Assembly: GCA_003249035.1 (NCBI GenBank)
Contig: QBMK01000009.1
Span: forward strand, 106,528-170,527
Length of the DNA stretch: 64,000 nucleotides
DNA from: Pseudanabaena sp.
GTDB taxonomy: Bacteria > Cyanobacteriota > Cyanobacteriia > Pseudanabaenales > Pseudanabaenaceae
Reading direction: 5' to 3'
Positions 36,642-46,629 of the stretch are shown piece by piece. The notes under the pieces were generated by a model that ran no database searches, was not told the DNA's origin, and saw nothing but the letters and a program-made list of their open reading frames with translations. A program made the position numbers and the translations under genes. The stretch's first letter is position 1. Every line of letters starts with the position of its first letter.

Positions 36642-39215
36642 TTAGACAACTACAAAATTCACTAACTTTCCAGGAACTGCAATCACCTTCTTAATCTCCT
36701 TACCTTCGAGATACTTTTGCGCCGCCTCGGAACTGCGGGCATATTCCTCTAAGGCTAGTTTGTCATTGCTGGCACTAGATGGCACTTGAAGACTGCCACG
36801 CACTTTGCCATTGATTTGAATAACGAGTGTAATCTCATCAACGGTCAGCGCTTCTGGATCATAGGTAAGCCAAGTTTGTAAATGAATTGAGTCTTCATGT
36901 CCAATGAGTGACCAGAGTTCCTCAGCGATGTGTGGAGCAAAGGGAGCAAGCAAAGTTAAGAGGGTTTCAATACCTTCTAGGAAAGTAGCAGAACTCTTGT
37001 CATCAGCATCTTGCAAAGCATTGCTAAGCTTCATCATTTCTGAAATAGCGGTATTCAGCTGATAACCACCATCGAAATCTTCGGAAACTTCCTTGATCGC
37101 GATGTGGATGGCACGGCGCAGATTCTTATCGACTGTTTTAGAAATACCATTCTGTTTGGTTTCTGCGAAGCTACTCACTAAGCGCCACACACGGTTTAAG
37201 AAACGTTGCTGACCTTCGACATCGGCATCTTCCCATTCTAAATCTTTTTCGGGCGGAGCTTTGAAGAGCGTGAACATCCGCAAAGTGTCGGCTCCATATT
37301 TTGCGATCGCTACCACAGGCGATACACCATTGCCTTTGGACTTCGACATCGTGGCATAGAGCGCTTGCAAAGGTTCGCCTGTTTGCGGATCTTTAGGATC
37401 TTGGGGATTGACTTGTGAAGATGGAATCCATTTGTCCTTACCACCTTTGTTCGGGTTCATGTAAGTCAAGCCTTGCACCATGCCCTGAGTCAGCAATCGC
37501 GCAAATGGCTCATCAAAATTAAGCAAGCCCCGATCGCGCAAAACCTTAGTCACAAAGCGCGAATAGAGCAAATGCAAAATCGCGTGTTCTACGCCACCAA
37601 CATATTGATCGACGGGCATCCAGTTATTGATAGCATTGCGATCGCCTATTTCTCGATCGTTCTTAGCATCGGCAAAACGCAAGAAATACCAAGAAGAATC
37701 GATGAAGGTATCCATCGTGTCGGTTTCGCGCTTGGCGGCTGTGCCACATTTAGGACAGGGGACGTTTACCCAAGATTCCTTTTGGGCTAGAGGAGATGCA
37801 CCTCGCCCTGTGAGTTCTACATCTTCAGGCAAGATTACGGGTAAATCAGCATGGGGAACGGGAGCGATACCGCAGCTAGGACAATGGATGACGGGAATTG
37901 GACAGCCCCAATATCTTTGGCGGGAAATCAACCAATCACGCAAGCGATAGGTAATTTTGGATGTTCCCCATTGCTTCGATTCTGCGAGTCCAACGATTTT
38001 AGTTTTTGCAGTTACAGAATCCAATCCATCAAATTCACCTGAATTGGTCATAATTCCAGATTCAGTATAGGCGGTCTTTAGTGGCTCTCCAGTGGCATTA
38101 GGCGCATTAATTACGGTTTGAATCGGAAGATTATATTGTTTTGCAAAGGCAAAATCGCGGACATCATGGGCAGGAACTCCCATAACTGCACCTGTACCAT
38201 ATTCAAATAGAACATAATCCGCAATCCAGATAGGAACTTCTTTTCCTGTGAAGGGATTAACCACACTTGCACCGATCGCTACGCCACGTTTGGGACGATC
38301 GTCTGATGTGCGATCAATATCGCTAAGATTTTTGACTTCTTGAATGAATGCTTCAACGGCTTCTTTTTGAGCATTGCTGGTCAATGTCTCGACTAAAGGA
38401 TGCTCTGGCGCAAGCACGACATAACTCACACCGTAAACTGTGTCAGGGCGGGTCGTGAAAACTGTGATTTTCTCTTCACTGCCAACAATTGGGAAACTTA
38501 GCTCTGCGCCTGTGGATTTGCCGATCCAGTTGGCTTGCATGATTTTGACATTAGATGGCCAGTCGGTGAGCTTGTCCAAATCTTGCAAAAGCTGTTCGGC
38601 ATAGTCGGTGATTTTGAAGAACCATTGACGCAATTTGCGCTTCTCAACGATCGCACCCGATCGCCAAGATCTACCCTCGTTATCAACCTGTTCATTAGCA
38701 ATTACAGTTTGATCGATCGGGTCCCAGTTAACCTTTGCTTCTTTTTGATAAGCCAAACCTGCTTCCAAAAACTGCAAAAAGATCCATTGTGTCCATTTGT
38801 AATAGTCGGGCGAAGAGGTTGCTAATTCCCGATCCCAGTCGTAGGACAAGCCCACTTGCTGAAGCTGCGATCGCATATTCTCGATATTCGCGTAAGTCCA
38901 TTTGGCGGGATGGGTATTGCGATCGATCGCCGCATTTTCCGCAGGCAAGCCAAAGGCATCCCAACCCATTGGATGTAAAACTTGATAGCCTTGCATTCGC
39001 TTATATCTAGCAATGACATCAGTGATCGTGTAATTACGGACATGCCCCATATGCAGATCCCCTGATGGATAAGGAAACATTGACAGCGCATAGAATTTCT
39101 TTTTGTTGGTTTCTGCCCCAATTGAGTCGTTATTTACCTTGTCAAGTTGTTTCTCTGCCCAAACTTTTTGCCACTTGGGTTCGATCTGCTGGGGGTTATA
39201 TCTACTGTCCATCAC
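36642..39215 (-). CDS. leuS: Leucyl-tRNA synthetase
   Basis: This 857-residue class I synthetase charges tRNA-Leu. The HIGH motif appears as [15 protein letters not shown] (about 48-62), and the KMSKS loop as MSKSKGNGV (about 628). Between them the CP1 editing domain is present with [20 protein letters not shown] (about 235-255), which hydrolyses mischarged products. A zinc-binding-like CPSCG/CPKCG pair lies near 440 and 480. The C-terminal anticodon domain ends in [14 protein letters not shown]. Length is normal. The start may be the second Met; the two are adjacent. Confidence 0.98.
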   Translation of the reverse strand: MMDSRYNPQQIEPKWQKVWAEKQLDKVNNDSIGAETNKKKFYALSMFPYPSGDLHMGHVRNYTITDVIARYKRMQGYQVLHPMGWDAFGLPAENAAIDRNTHPAKWTYANIENMRSQLQQVGLSYDWDRELATSSPDYYKWTQWIFLQFLEAGLAYQKEAKVNWDPIDQTVIANEQVDNEGRSWRSGAIVEKRKLRQWFFKITDYAEQLLQDLDKLTDWPSNVKIMQANWIGKSTGAELSFPIVGSEEKITVFTTRPDTVYGVSYVVLAPEHPLVETLTSNAQKEAVEAFIQEVKNLSDIDRTSDDRPKRGVAIGASVVNPFTGKEVPIWIADYVLFEYGTGAVMGVPAHDVRDFAFAKQYNLPIQTVINAPNATGEPLKTAYTESGIMTNSGEFDGLDSVTAKTKIVGLAESKQWGTSKITYRLRDWLISRQRYWGCPIPVIHCPSCGIAPVPHADLPVILPEDVELTGRGASPLAQKESWVNVPCPKCGTAAKRETDTMDTFIDSSWYFLRFADAKNDREIGDRNAINNWMPVDQYVGGVEHAILHLLYSRFVTKVLRDRGLLNFDEPFARLLTQGMVQGLTYMNPNKGGKDKWIPSSQVNPQDPKDPQTGEPLQALYATMSKSKGNGVSPVVAIAKYGADTLRMFTLFKAPPEKDLEWEDADVEGQQRFLNRVWRLVSSFAETKQNGISKTVDKNLRRAIHIAIKEVSEDFDGGYQLNTAISEMMKLSNALQDADDKSSATFLEGIETLLTLLAPFAPHIAEELWSLIGHEDSIHLQTWLTYDPEALTVDEITLVIQINGKVRGSLQVPSSASNDKLALEEYARSSEAAQKYLEGKEIKKVIAVPGKLVNFVVV

Positions 39216-39310
39216 TTAATCAATACTATATGAGAGCATAAAGGTGATGAGAAATGCATTGTGCCACTCACCTTTGTTCTTAATAATACTAAACATTTAG
39301 CCCAATCATT

Positions 39311-40285
39311 GTGAAAGCCCCAAATAATCCTGAAAATGAGAATGTTCGATTAGTTACGTTGCGATCGCTAAATATTCTCGACACTCCACCAGAGGAACGT
39401 TTTGATCGGCTGACCAGATTAGCTCGACGCTTGTTTGGAGTCCCAATTGTTTTAGTCAGCTTAGTTGATACCAATCGTCAATGGTTCAAGTCACTCCAAG
39501 GTTTGGACGTGACAGAAATACCACGATGCCACTCTTTTTGCGGTCATGCCATTTTAGGTGATGAAGTTTTTATCGTCCCCGACGCTTTACTCGATCAGAG
39601 ATTTTATGATAATCCATTGGTAACAAATGATCCGCGAATTCGTTTCTATGCGGGAGTCCCCTTGGTTGTTCACAATGGTATCAAGGTAGGCACGCTTTGT
39701 ATAATCGACCTAGTCCCGCGCACTTTTGATGACAGAGATAAAGAGTTACTGAGCGACTTGGGCAAGGTTGTCGAACAAGAACTAGAAGGTGTGCAAATGG
39801 AAAACATTGATCATTTGACCCAAATATCTAATCGGCGGGGTTTTCTAGCCTTATCTACTAATGTACTAAATCTATGTAAACGTCTAAATAAGCCTGCCTC
39901 ACTATTCTTTTTTGACCTAGATTTATTTAAAGAAATTAATGATACCTATGGACATTCAGAAGGCGATCGCGCCTTAATTGGTTTCAGTCAAATCTTAAAA
40001 GAAGCTTTTCGTGAGTCTGATGTGATTGGTCGTCTGGGTGGCGATGAATTTGTAGTTTTATTGACCAATGCCGATCATCAAGAAAGCAAATTAATTTTGA
40101 GCCGTCTTGAGCAAATCAGAACAGACTCTAACAAAACTGCGGCTCGTGGCTACGATATTCTCTGTAGTGTTGGCATTGTTGCGTTTGATCCTAATCGTCA
40201 TCAATCAACCGAAGATCTCTTAGAAGATGGCGATCGCCTGATGTATTCCCACAAGAAATTCAAACGCACAAACTCTTTACAATAG
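39311..40285 (+). CDS. Diguanylate cyclase with GAF domain
   Basis: The 324-residue protein begins at GTG 39311. A GAF-type sensor spans about 15-155 (PPEERFDRLTRLARRLF start, IPRCHSFCGHAIL with a Cys and His). A GGDEF domain spans about 165-320, with the active site RLGGDEFVVL and an inhibitory RxxD site, RESD, five residues upstream. Both catalysis (two GTP to c-di-GMP) and product feedback therefore look intact. The GAF segment has a HSFCGH pattern rather than the chromophore Cys context of bilin-binding GAFs, so its ligand is unknown. It is not fused to any transmembrane segment. Confidence 0.92.
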   Translation: MKAPNNPENENVRLVTLRSLNILDTPPEERFDRLTRLARRLFGVPIVLVSLVDTNRQWFKSLQGLDVTEIPRCHSFCGHAILGDEVFIVPDALLDQRFYDNPLVTNDPRIRFYAGVPLVVHNGIKVGTLCIIDLVPRTFDDRDKELLSDLGKVVEQELEGVQMENIDHLTQISNRRGFLALSTNVLNLCKRLNKPASLFFFDLDLFKEINDTYGHSEGDRALIGFSQILKEAFRESDVIGRLGGDEFVVLLTNADHQESKLILSRLEQIRTDSNKTAARGYDILCSVGIVAFDPNRHQSTEDLLEDGDRLMYSHKKFKRTNSLQ

Positions 40286-40308
40286 ATTCAATAATAATTA
40301 AAAAAATC

Positions 40309-40515
40309 ATGTCACCCGATTATATAAAAGCTCAACTAATTTTGCTAATTTCTATCGTTGCCGCGATCGCCTTTGTTGGCTGCATTTATGAGTTGTCATA
40401 CGGTGCACCAGATTTTGGTTTTGCTGTGACTTGGGCAATTTTGCTAATCAGCGTACCTGTAGGTGTTTATAGCTTTGTCAAAGCAGTCAGTCTCGCTCGT
40501 AAATCTATGCAATAG
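40309..40515 (+). CDS. Small two-helix membrane protein
   Basis: This 68-residue protein has two hydrophobic helices (about 9-28 and 39-58) with a short polar loop (YELSYGAPDFG) and a basic C-terminus. It follows the GAF-GGDEF gene by 23 bases on the same strand and may share its transcript. I do not recognise the family. Codon use and the HIP1 site within the frame are in keeping with its neighbours. Confidence 0.6.
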   Translation: MSPDYIKAQLILLISIVAAIAFVGCIYELSYGAPDFGFAVTWAILLISVPVGVYSFVKAVSLARKSMQ

Positions 40516-40553
40516 GCTCATAAGTTAACGGGGTGCTAAGCGCCCTTTCTAAA

Positions 40554-40892
40554 ATGTCTTGGCAAAAAAGTATGACCACTCCTCCGCTTCCTCAACCCCA
40601 ACTAGATCGTGCCCCCATCACCCTCGATCAATATCAGGAATACACACCTGAAAAACTAGAGCTGCTGTATGGTTTCTATGCCTACAGCGGACAGGATGTC
40701 AAGGGTTTTCATCTTGCTATGCTCACCAATATGGGACTGCGCGAAGCAGTTAGCCATTTGCCAATGTCAAAGTGGCTAGAAGCAATCCAAGATGTTGCTT
40801 TGCAAAATCCTAAGCTTGATGATGCTATGCGCGATCGCGTAAAACGAGGCATCGAAGATTTGATGGTGTTAGTAGAGTATCTAGAGGGATGA
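40554..40892 (+). CDS. Conserved-looking hypothetical protein
   Basis: The ATG at 40554 gives 112 residues (MSWQKSMTTPPLPQPQLDR); a GTG at 40533 is possible. The core reads ITLDQYQEYTPEKLELLYGF and continues helical, with LREAVSHLPMSKWLEAI. The YTPEKLEL opening recalls the start of Uma2-type proteins, but the rest lacks the nuclease motifs. No signal or membrane helix is visible. Function is unknown. Confidence 0.65.
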   Translation: MSWQKSMTTPPLPQPQLDRAPITLDQYQEYTPEKLELLYGFYAYSGQDVKGFHLAMLTNMGLREAVSHLPMSKWLEAIQDVALQNPKLDDAMRDRVKRGIEDLMVLVEYLEG

Positions 40893-40948
40893 GCTATGAG
40901 ATTAGTTAGGGACAAGCGAAAAACATCTATCTAAATTAGGTAATACTC

Positions 40949-41619
40949 ATGAATAAGAAACCCCTGAAAGAAGTTAACCTAGATGAATTTAACGAAATGA
41001 TGGCTAAAGAGTCAGACCGAGCTTGCGCTCTACTCGGAGTGCACTACTTGATGCAAAGCTTGAATCTATCTTTAGACAAAGTTTGAAATCCTACGAAAAA
41101 GAACTTCTAGGAAACTTTTCAAGTCCTCTTTCAACATTCAGTGCACGAATAGTCCTAGCTCGAGCACTGAACTGGATAGATGATGCCGCCTACCACGATC
41201 TTAATAAAATTCGTTCAATCCGAAACGACTTTGCTCACAGTTTCGATCATGAACTCTCATTTGATGACCAGTCGATTTTAGATCGATGCTCAAACCTGAA
41301 AATTGTACAAGCGTACCTTGACGGATTCGATCAGATTAAAAATAGCCCTCAAAAAGCACTTCAATTTAGTCTTGCAGTTGTCAATGGCTTTAAGAAATTA
41401 AAGGAAAATTACCAGTCCGCCCGCAAACGTTATGAAATGACAACCTTTTTTATCTCCCAATACTTAGATGATATACCTACTGAAATTCCTGAATACAGTG
41501 GATCTAACATACTCGAAGAAGTTCATTCTCTCAGCGCGGATATGATATCAAAGATGTCTGTGAGTATTAGTATCCACGTGGTTCAGCCAGAGGAAAATGC
41601 TACAAGTATCGTAGAATAA
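40949..41619 (+). pseudogene. MltR-family (mannitol repressor-like) gene, frameshifted
   Basis: The first frame from ATG 40949 reads MNKKPLKEVNLDEFNEMMAK then ESDRACALLG. After this it goes out of frame and hits a stop near 41086. The +1-shifted frame from about 41035 continues SALLDAKLESIFRQSLKSYE, LSTFSARIVLARALNWID, LNKIRSIRNDFAHSF, a MltR-type helical core. Restoring one missing base near 41037 would join ACALLG-SALLDAKL into a normal protein of about 223 residues. MltR-family proteins are small and helical; most are not sugar repressors and their role is unclear. A sequencing error would give the same picture. Confidence 0.78.
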
Positions 41620-41696
41620 ATATTTGTTAGATGAATTATTACCAATCTTTTGATTCGCTTCTTGTTTTTCCTGAGTTGATTTTCAACTGGTGAGAA

Positions 41697-42344
41697 TTAT
41701 TTTAGTTGCTGTGAAAACCAGATAGCGGCTTCAGTATTAGTTTTTGTAGATAACATTTGCATCGTTTGTTCCAGCAAGGCGATCGCTAAATTTTGAAATA
41801 CATGAGAAGTTTCACATTGTTGATAAGCACCAGATTCATCTAATCGAAAAGCAAAAATGCGATCGGCGCGGACATCAATTACCCAATATTCAGCAATTCC
41901 TAAAGCTGCGTAGATCTTCTTTTTTTGATCTAAATAGATCGCTAAAGTCGTATCGGATATCTCGCCAACTAAATCAGGCGATCGCCATTGATCGAGATTA
42001 ATAAAACGAGATTGTCCATCTTGCCAAGAGGGAATATTATCACCAACATACACAACAATGTCAGGTGCCGCCGCCCTAGTCCCTCTTTTTTCCATCTGAC
42101 AGCCACCAAAAGTACTCAACTTAAGGTCAGGGAATTTGATAGCGCAGATATATAAAATGAATGCAAATAAATCGCCAAATTTAGAGTGATTAATTCCTTC
42201 TGAACCCATTTCTATCTACAAACGGTGATTTTCAAAAAACAGCTTATAGCGATCGCTCTCTTCATCATCTCGCAGTGCCTCATAATCTTCCCAAGTTGCA
42301 AGTTGCCATTGCTGAGGAAGCTTTAGCTTTGTCGCTAAAATCAT
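41697..42344 (-). pseudogene. Uma2 family endonuclease-like gene with internal amber stop
   Basis: From ATG 42344 the frame reads MILATKLKLPQQWQLATWED, RYKLFFENHRL, then TAG at 42216-42218 where relatives have Trp, then IEMGSEGINHSKFGDLF and the nuclease core. The core has GTRAAAPDIVVYVGDN (PD of the PD-(D/E)XK fold), PDLVGEISDTT (E), LDQKKKIYAALGIAEYWVID. Joined, this is a normal-length 215-residue Uma2 protein, a family abundant in cyanobacteria without a proven role. The shorter frame from 42209 (170 residues) lacks the conserved N-terminal strand. A single TGG to TAG change is enough to explain it. Confidence 0.8.
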
Positions 42345-42555
42345 CTATCCAACTCCTAATAACCCAAGTACTTGCGTCTAATATTCAGCTTAACACTCGG
42401 CTAAAAATTCAGCTTAAATTTATAGAGCATTTTTTTAATGAGAAGAGATGCTGTAAGAAGACGATTGGCTGTATCTGCGCATTATATTCCTCGTTTTTTC
42501 TTGGATAACCATAGTTATGGCAGTTATGGCGCACGCTAAATTTACCTAAGGTATA

Positions 42556-42606
42556 AAACCCAAAAGTGAGATGCGGTGCAAAGCACCGCATCTCACTTTT
42601 GGGTTT
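42556..42606. repeat. 24-base perfect hairpin, AAACCC-bounded
   Basis: Arms 42556-42579 and 42583-42606 pair perfectly around AAA; the apex is GGTGC-AAA-GCACC. Outer flanks contain CCTAAGG and CCTAAG. It lies between the divergent Uma2 remnant and the response regulator, so it is not a terminator for either. Confidence 0.85.
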
Positions 42607-42703
42607 AGATTTCCTAAGATTATCGTATAGACTTGCCCAATATGTCATTATTTAAGAGGAAGATAGATGTAGCGACTATCCAGATGCGTGTTTCACAATA
42701 AGG

Positions 42704-42849
42704 TAACCCAAGTTGCTACCTATCAAAAACCGTCTCAAAACAAGTTAAAAACAGCCTCTCTAAGTGCTAAACAACGCTTTTTTTGTATAAAAATCTAGCA
42801 TTTTTTATTTTGATTTTAGTTTTGGATGAATAGGTAGCAACTTGGGTTA
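42704..42849. mobile_element. MITE-like element with 20-base terminal inverted repeats
   Basis: TAACCCAAGTTGCTACCTAT at 42704-42723 and its exact inverse at 42830-42849 bound a 146-base AT-rich element with no reading frame. AGG occurs just outside both ends, a possible target duplication. The right end is 15 bases from the start codon of the response regulator gene. Confidence 0.88.
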
Positions 42850-42863
42850 AGGTAAAAGATATC

Positions 42864-45254
42864 TTGAAGATTTTACTAGTTGAAGACGATCTACATTCTG
42901 CGGAAATACTTTCGCAGCTTCTAGCAGAGTCGCATTACACAATTGATTCTGCTCTCAATGCTAAGACAGCATGGCAGCATATCGAAACCTATGCCTATGA
43001 TTTGGTCATTCTCGATATTATTTTGCCTGATAGCGATGGCATTGAGCTATGTGCCAAGCTTCGCTCCTCTGGCTACACTACCCCAGTGCTATTGCTGACC
43101 GCAAAAGATAGTACCAGCGATCGCGTGATGGGGTTGGAGGCAGGAGCTGATGACTATATGGTCAAGCCCTATGAATTTGAGGAGTTAATTGCAAGGATTC
43201 GGGCGTTGTTACGGCGCTATAGCGATCGCGATCGACTCACTCAAGAATTAATGTGGGAGCAACTGCGCCTCGATCTTCGAGTAAATACAGTTAGTTATAA
43301 ACAGAAGCCTTTGCACTTAACCCAAAAGGAATATGGGCTATTAGAGCTATTTCTGAGACATCCACAACAGGCGTTTAGTCGAAGTGCTTTGATTGATCAT
43401 GTGTGGTCTGCGGGAGAGGCTCCCAGCGAGGAGGCGGTGACCACGCATATTAAGGGGCTTCGCCAGAAGCTAAAGGCAGCGGGACTCCCTATCGATCCAA
43501 TTGAAACCTTATATGGATTGGGATATCGTCTCAAACCTGCACCTGTTTCACCAGCAGATCTACCTGTGGTTGATTCTCCAGTTACAAATTCTTTACCTGA
43601 AGATACCCCATCGCCGTTAGAGCGAGCAAGAGTGCTAGAGGTGATTGCGATCATGTCAAAAAAATTAATCGCCGCTTTGCCAGCATCGATCGCCCTTTTC
43701 CGTCGGATTGCGGTCGCTTTGAACGAAGGCAACTTAGATCCAGATTTGCGCTATGAAGGATATATGGAGGCGCATCGACTGATTGGCTCGATGGGTTCAT
43801 TGGGATTTCCAACTGGATCGGACACTGCGCGCCAGATCGAGCAAGTACTTCAAAGAGATTTCTCTTTAGGACAAACGGATACTATGCTGCTGATGCATTT
43901 GATTGCCGATTTAGAGGCAAGTACCTCTGATTTGCCAAAGCTTACAGAGCCTTTTCTTCCAATATCTCAGCCCGAAGCACATAAGCTGGAACTACCTCTA
44001 TTATTGATTGTGGACGATGATGTTGATTTCATTCAAAATATTCAAATAGAGGCAGAAACTTGGGGGATGCGAGTTCAAATGGCATCGGATCTTTCAACTG
44101 CGAGGCAAATGATTGCTAACGAGTCGCCTGGTGTGGTTTTACTAGATATTGTTTTTCCCGATGCTACTGACAACGGGTTGACTTTGTTGTCAGAAATTAC
44201 GCAACGGGAGCCAAAAATTTCGACGGTAGTGATGAGCGCATCTAGTAGATTGAGCGATCGCGTTATGGCAGCACGAAGGGGTAGCTGCGCATTTATCGAG
44301 AAACCGACTTCAACGGAAGAAGTTCTCAATGTGATCTCGCAGGTATTATCTCAACAAAGTAGCGATCGCTTTAAGGTGATGGTTGTCGATGATGATCCCA
44401 ATATCCTAAATATCTTGAAGCACTTGCTACAACAATGGGACATAGAAGTCACTTCTTTACAAAACCCGCAACAGTTTTGGCAGGTATTAGAATTAACTGC
44501 CCCCGATTTGCTGCTTTTGGATTTGAGTATGCCTGAATATAGCGGTATCGATCTGTGTCAAGCGGTGCGAACATCTTCGCTGTGGCACGATTTGCCGATT
44601 GTGTTTTTGTCTGCCCATAGCGATCGCGAAACTGTGCGCCAATTGTTTGTTGCTGGTGCTGATGATTACCTCAGCAAGCCGATTGTGGAAGCTGATTTGT
44701 ATACGCACATTCTTAGCCGTTTAAAACGCAGCCGCATGTCTCGACAGGTTGCTGATTTTGATGGACTAACGGGAGTATATACCCACCGTCGAGGCATCCA
44801 AGGGCTTACCCAACTTTTACGTCTTGCCACGCGCAACCAGCAAACGCTCTGTTTAGCGATTTTAGATTTGGACTTGTTTAAGCAAGTTAACGATCGCTAT
44901 GGACATAGTATTGGCGATATGGTGCTTAAGCAATTTGGCAATCTCTTGCGCCAAAATTTTCGCAGTGAGGATGTGACGATGCGTTGGGGTGGTGAGGAGT
45001 TTGTGGTTGGCTTGTATGGAGCCGATCGCCAGCAAAGCGTAGAGCGTCTGAATATTTTGCTAGAAACATGGCGAGAACTAAAATTTGTGGCGACTGGAGG
45101 AGAATCTTTTTCGAGTACCTTTAGTGGAGGGGTAGTTAAGTATCCCGATGATGGCACGAGTGTGGAAATGTTGTATCGCAACATGGATGCGGTGCTATAT
45201 CGGGCAAAAGCAACAGGTAGAAATCGGATTGTGGCAACAGATTCCCCTTCATAA
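42864..45254 (+). CDS. Multi-domain response regulator: REC-wHTH-HPt-REC-REC-GGDEF
   Basis: The 796-residue protein starts at TTG 42864. Residues 1-118 are an OmpR-type receiver (ILDIILPD, phospho-Asp near 51). A winged-helix DNA-binding domain follows (about 128-222, TLYGLGYRLKP end). An HPt-like helical bundle is at about 258-350 (AHRLIGSMGSLGF). Receiver 2 spans about 376-490 (LLDIVFPD) and receiver 3 about 501-620 (LLDLSMPE). A GGDEF domain ends the protein (about 632-790, RWGGEEFVVG) with RxxD (RSED) upstream. It combines a transcription factor, a phosphorelay and a c-di-GMP synthase in one chain; no kinase gene is adjacent. Confidence 0.92.
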   Translation: MKILLVEDDLHSAEILSQLLAESHYTIDSALNAKTAWQHIETYAYDLVILDIILPDSDGIELCAKLRSSGYTTPVLLLTAKDSTSDRVMGLEAGADDYMVKPYEFEELIARIRALLRRYSDRDRLTQELMWEQLRLDLRVNTVSYKQKPLHLTQKEYGLLELFLRHPQQAFSRSALIDHVWSAGEAPSEEAVTTHIKGLRQKLKAAGLPIDPIETLYGLGYRLKPAPVSPADLPVVDSPVTNSLPEDTPSPLERARVLEVIAIMSKKLIAALPASIALFRRIAVALNEGNLDPDLRYEGYMEAHRLIGSMGSLGFPTGSDTARQIEQVLQRDFSLGQTDTMLLMHLIADLEASTSDLPKLTEPFLPISQPEAHKLELPLLLIVDDDVDFIQNIQIEAETWGMRVQMASDLSTARQMIANESPGVVLLDIVFPDATDNGLTLLSEITQREPKISTVVMSASSRLSDRVMAARRGSCAFIEKPTSTEEVLNVISQVLSQQSSDRFKVMVVDDDPNILNILKHLLQQWDIEVTSLQNPQQFWQVLELTAPDLLLLDLSMPEYSGIDLCQAVRTSSLWHDLPIVFLSAHSDRETVRQLFVAGADDYLSKPIVEADLYTHILSRLKRSRMSRQVADFDGLTGVYTHRRGIQGLTQLLRLATRNQQTLCLAILDLDLFKQVNDRYGHSIGDMVLKQFGNLLRQNFRSEDVTMRWGGEEFVVGLYGADRQQSVERLNILLETWRELKFVATGGESFSSTFSGGVVKYPDDGTSVEMLYRNMDAVLYRAKATGRNRIVATDSPS

Positions 45255-45350
45255 TACTCCCTTCCCACTATAAAACTAGACATTAAAACCCAGGGATTAG
45301 CGGTGCGGCGCGAAGCGCCGCACCGCTAATCCTTGGTTGGGAAGGGAGTA
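45255..45350. repeat. Hairpin element with 13-base terminal inverted repeats
   Basis: TACTCCCTTCCCA (45255-45267) and its exact inverse (45338-45350) bound an inner palindrome whose 18-base arms (45294-45311, 45315-45332) have a GGCGC-GAA-GCGCC apex. The element starts one base after the response regulator stop codon and ends 15 bases from the hrcA stop codon (convergent). Confidence 0.88.
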
Positions 45351-45365
45351 GCTAATCGGTAATCT

Positions 45366-46430
45366 TTACCATTTATTAATAGCTTCTGTTAGATGAAGCG
45401 CCGCCGCTTGGACAGAAGCGATCGCTCTTGTATAACCCAATCGCGTTGGGCCTAAAACGCCCACCGTCCCAACAGGCTTATCATCACAGAGATAAGTACT
45501 AGAGATAAAGGTGCAGTTTTGAATTGGCTCAATCGAGATTTCAGAACCAATTCTGATGCTAACCGAATTTGCTGATGGAGAAGGTTGATCGACAATTAGA
45601 GCCATTAACGAAGCGCGATCAGCTTCCAGTAACTGCACAATATTTTGCACCTGTCGTAGATTAGAAAACTCAGGTTGCCGTAATAACTCGGTCAAGCCAC
45701 TAATAAACATCTGACCAAGTGCCGTGCGATCGCACAATCTCATTAACTGTTGCAACGACTGCTGTAATAAAACTGCATATTGCTGAAACTGCCGATCAAG
45801 ATCGTCCCATTGCAACGCGCTATTTAGCTCCGACCAGTTTTTATCACGTAAATGTTCATTCAAGAAATTATTGAGAATATTTAATTCGCCTTCCAAAACT
45901 TCGGGCTTAGTTTCGCTAGGTAAATCCATCGTTACTGAGGCGGTGTGATAAGTGTCACTAACAGCGATCGCCATTACCTTGCATTCATCCACTATCACCA
46001 ATTGCAAATGCCGAATCCGCATTGTCTGCATATTTGGGGAGGTAATCACCGCAATGCAACCGCTTAAAGTTGCCAAAATCTGAGCAACATCGCGCATTAT
46101 TCCATCTAGACTAGATTTGCCGAGGCGCGTGCTTTTACTAGCAAGAAATTGATGGGTGCTATAAGTTAGCTCACTAGCGGGGTCGATCAACTCATCGACA
46201 TAAACTCGGTAGCCAGAGTCCGAAGGTACACGCCCTGCTGATGTATGTGGTTGAAATAACAGGCCACTGCGATCGAGCATATTCATCACATTTCGAATCG
46301 TGGCAGGGCTAATATCAAAGTCATAACCTGACACCAATGCCTTAGAGCCAACTGGTTCCGCCGTTTGAATGTAGTGATCGATAGTTGCCCACAGAACTTT
46401 TTGTTCGCGATCGGAGAGATGTTGCTTCAT
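45366..46430 (-). CDS. hrcA: Heat-inducible transcription repressor HrcA
   Basis: The 354-residue protein has an N-terminal winged helix (about 1-75: VLWATIDHYIQTAEPVGSKA, ISPATIRNVMNMLDRSGLL, HTSAGRVPSDSGYR) that binds CIRCE. The GAF-like core and dimerisation region follow, with a C-terminal GVLGPTRLGYTRAIASVQ segment typical of HrcA. HrcA is kept active by GroEL/GroES and releases CIRCE when the chaperonin is occupied with unfolded proteins. A perfect CIRCE lies at 21886 upstream of groES. No dnaK or grpE is adjacent. Confidence 0.97.
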   Translation of the reverse strand: MKQHLSDREQKVLWATIDHYIQTAEPVGSKALVSGYDFDISPATIRNVMNMLDRSGLLFQPHTSAGRVPSDSGYRVYVDELIDPASELTYSTHQFLASKSTRLGKSSLDGIMRDVAQILATLSGCIAVITSPNMQTMRIRHLQLVIVDECKVMAIAVSDTYHTASVTMDLPSETKPEVLEGELNILNNFLNEHLRDKNWSELNSALQWDDLDRQFQQYAVLLQQSLQQLMRLCDRTALGQMFISGLTELLRQPEFSNLRQVQNIVQLLEADRASLMALIVDQPSPSANSVSIRIGSEISIEPIQNCTFISSTYLCDDKPVGTVGVLGPTRLGYTRAIASVQAAALHLTEAINKW

Positions 46431-46527
46431 GGGTTATGGCAGTGAAATAATGTTGAAAGATTTATAAAAAAGGGTTTTGATAAAAATTGAAAAAACAAAT
46501 TAAAAAATATAGCGAAAGAAAAAAAGT

Positions 46528-46629
46528 AAGTAGATGTGCATAATTAATTACAAACCCAAACCCGTAAAGTTGCGCCCCGAAGGGAGCGGAACTTTACGGG
46601 TTTGGGTAATTTATTTTGCACAAGTACTT
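46528..46629 (-). repeat. Hairpin element with AAGTAC ends, copy D2
   Basis: The ends AAGTAGATGTGCA (46528) and, on the other strand, AAGTACTTGTGCA (from 46629) match those of D1 at 17307-17400 in reverse orientation. The inner palindrome pairs CCCAAACCCGTAAAGTT with AACTTTACGGGTTTGGG; the GC-rich apex is slightly imperfect. It lies between the divergent hrcA and PP2C genes. Confidence 0.87.

Noticed and set aside
42275..42508. Plus-strand 77-codon frame near the Uma2 remnant
   Set aside because: It overlaps the real N-terminal codons of the Uma2 gene on the other strand and has no recognisable features.
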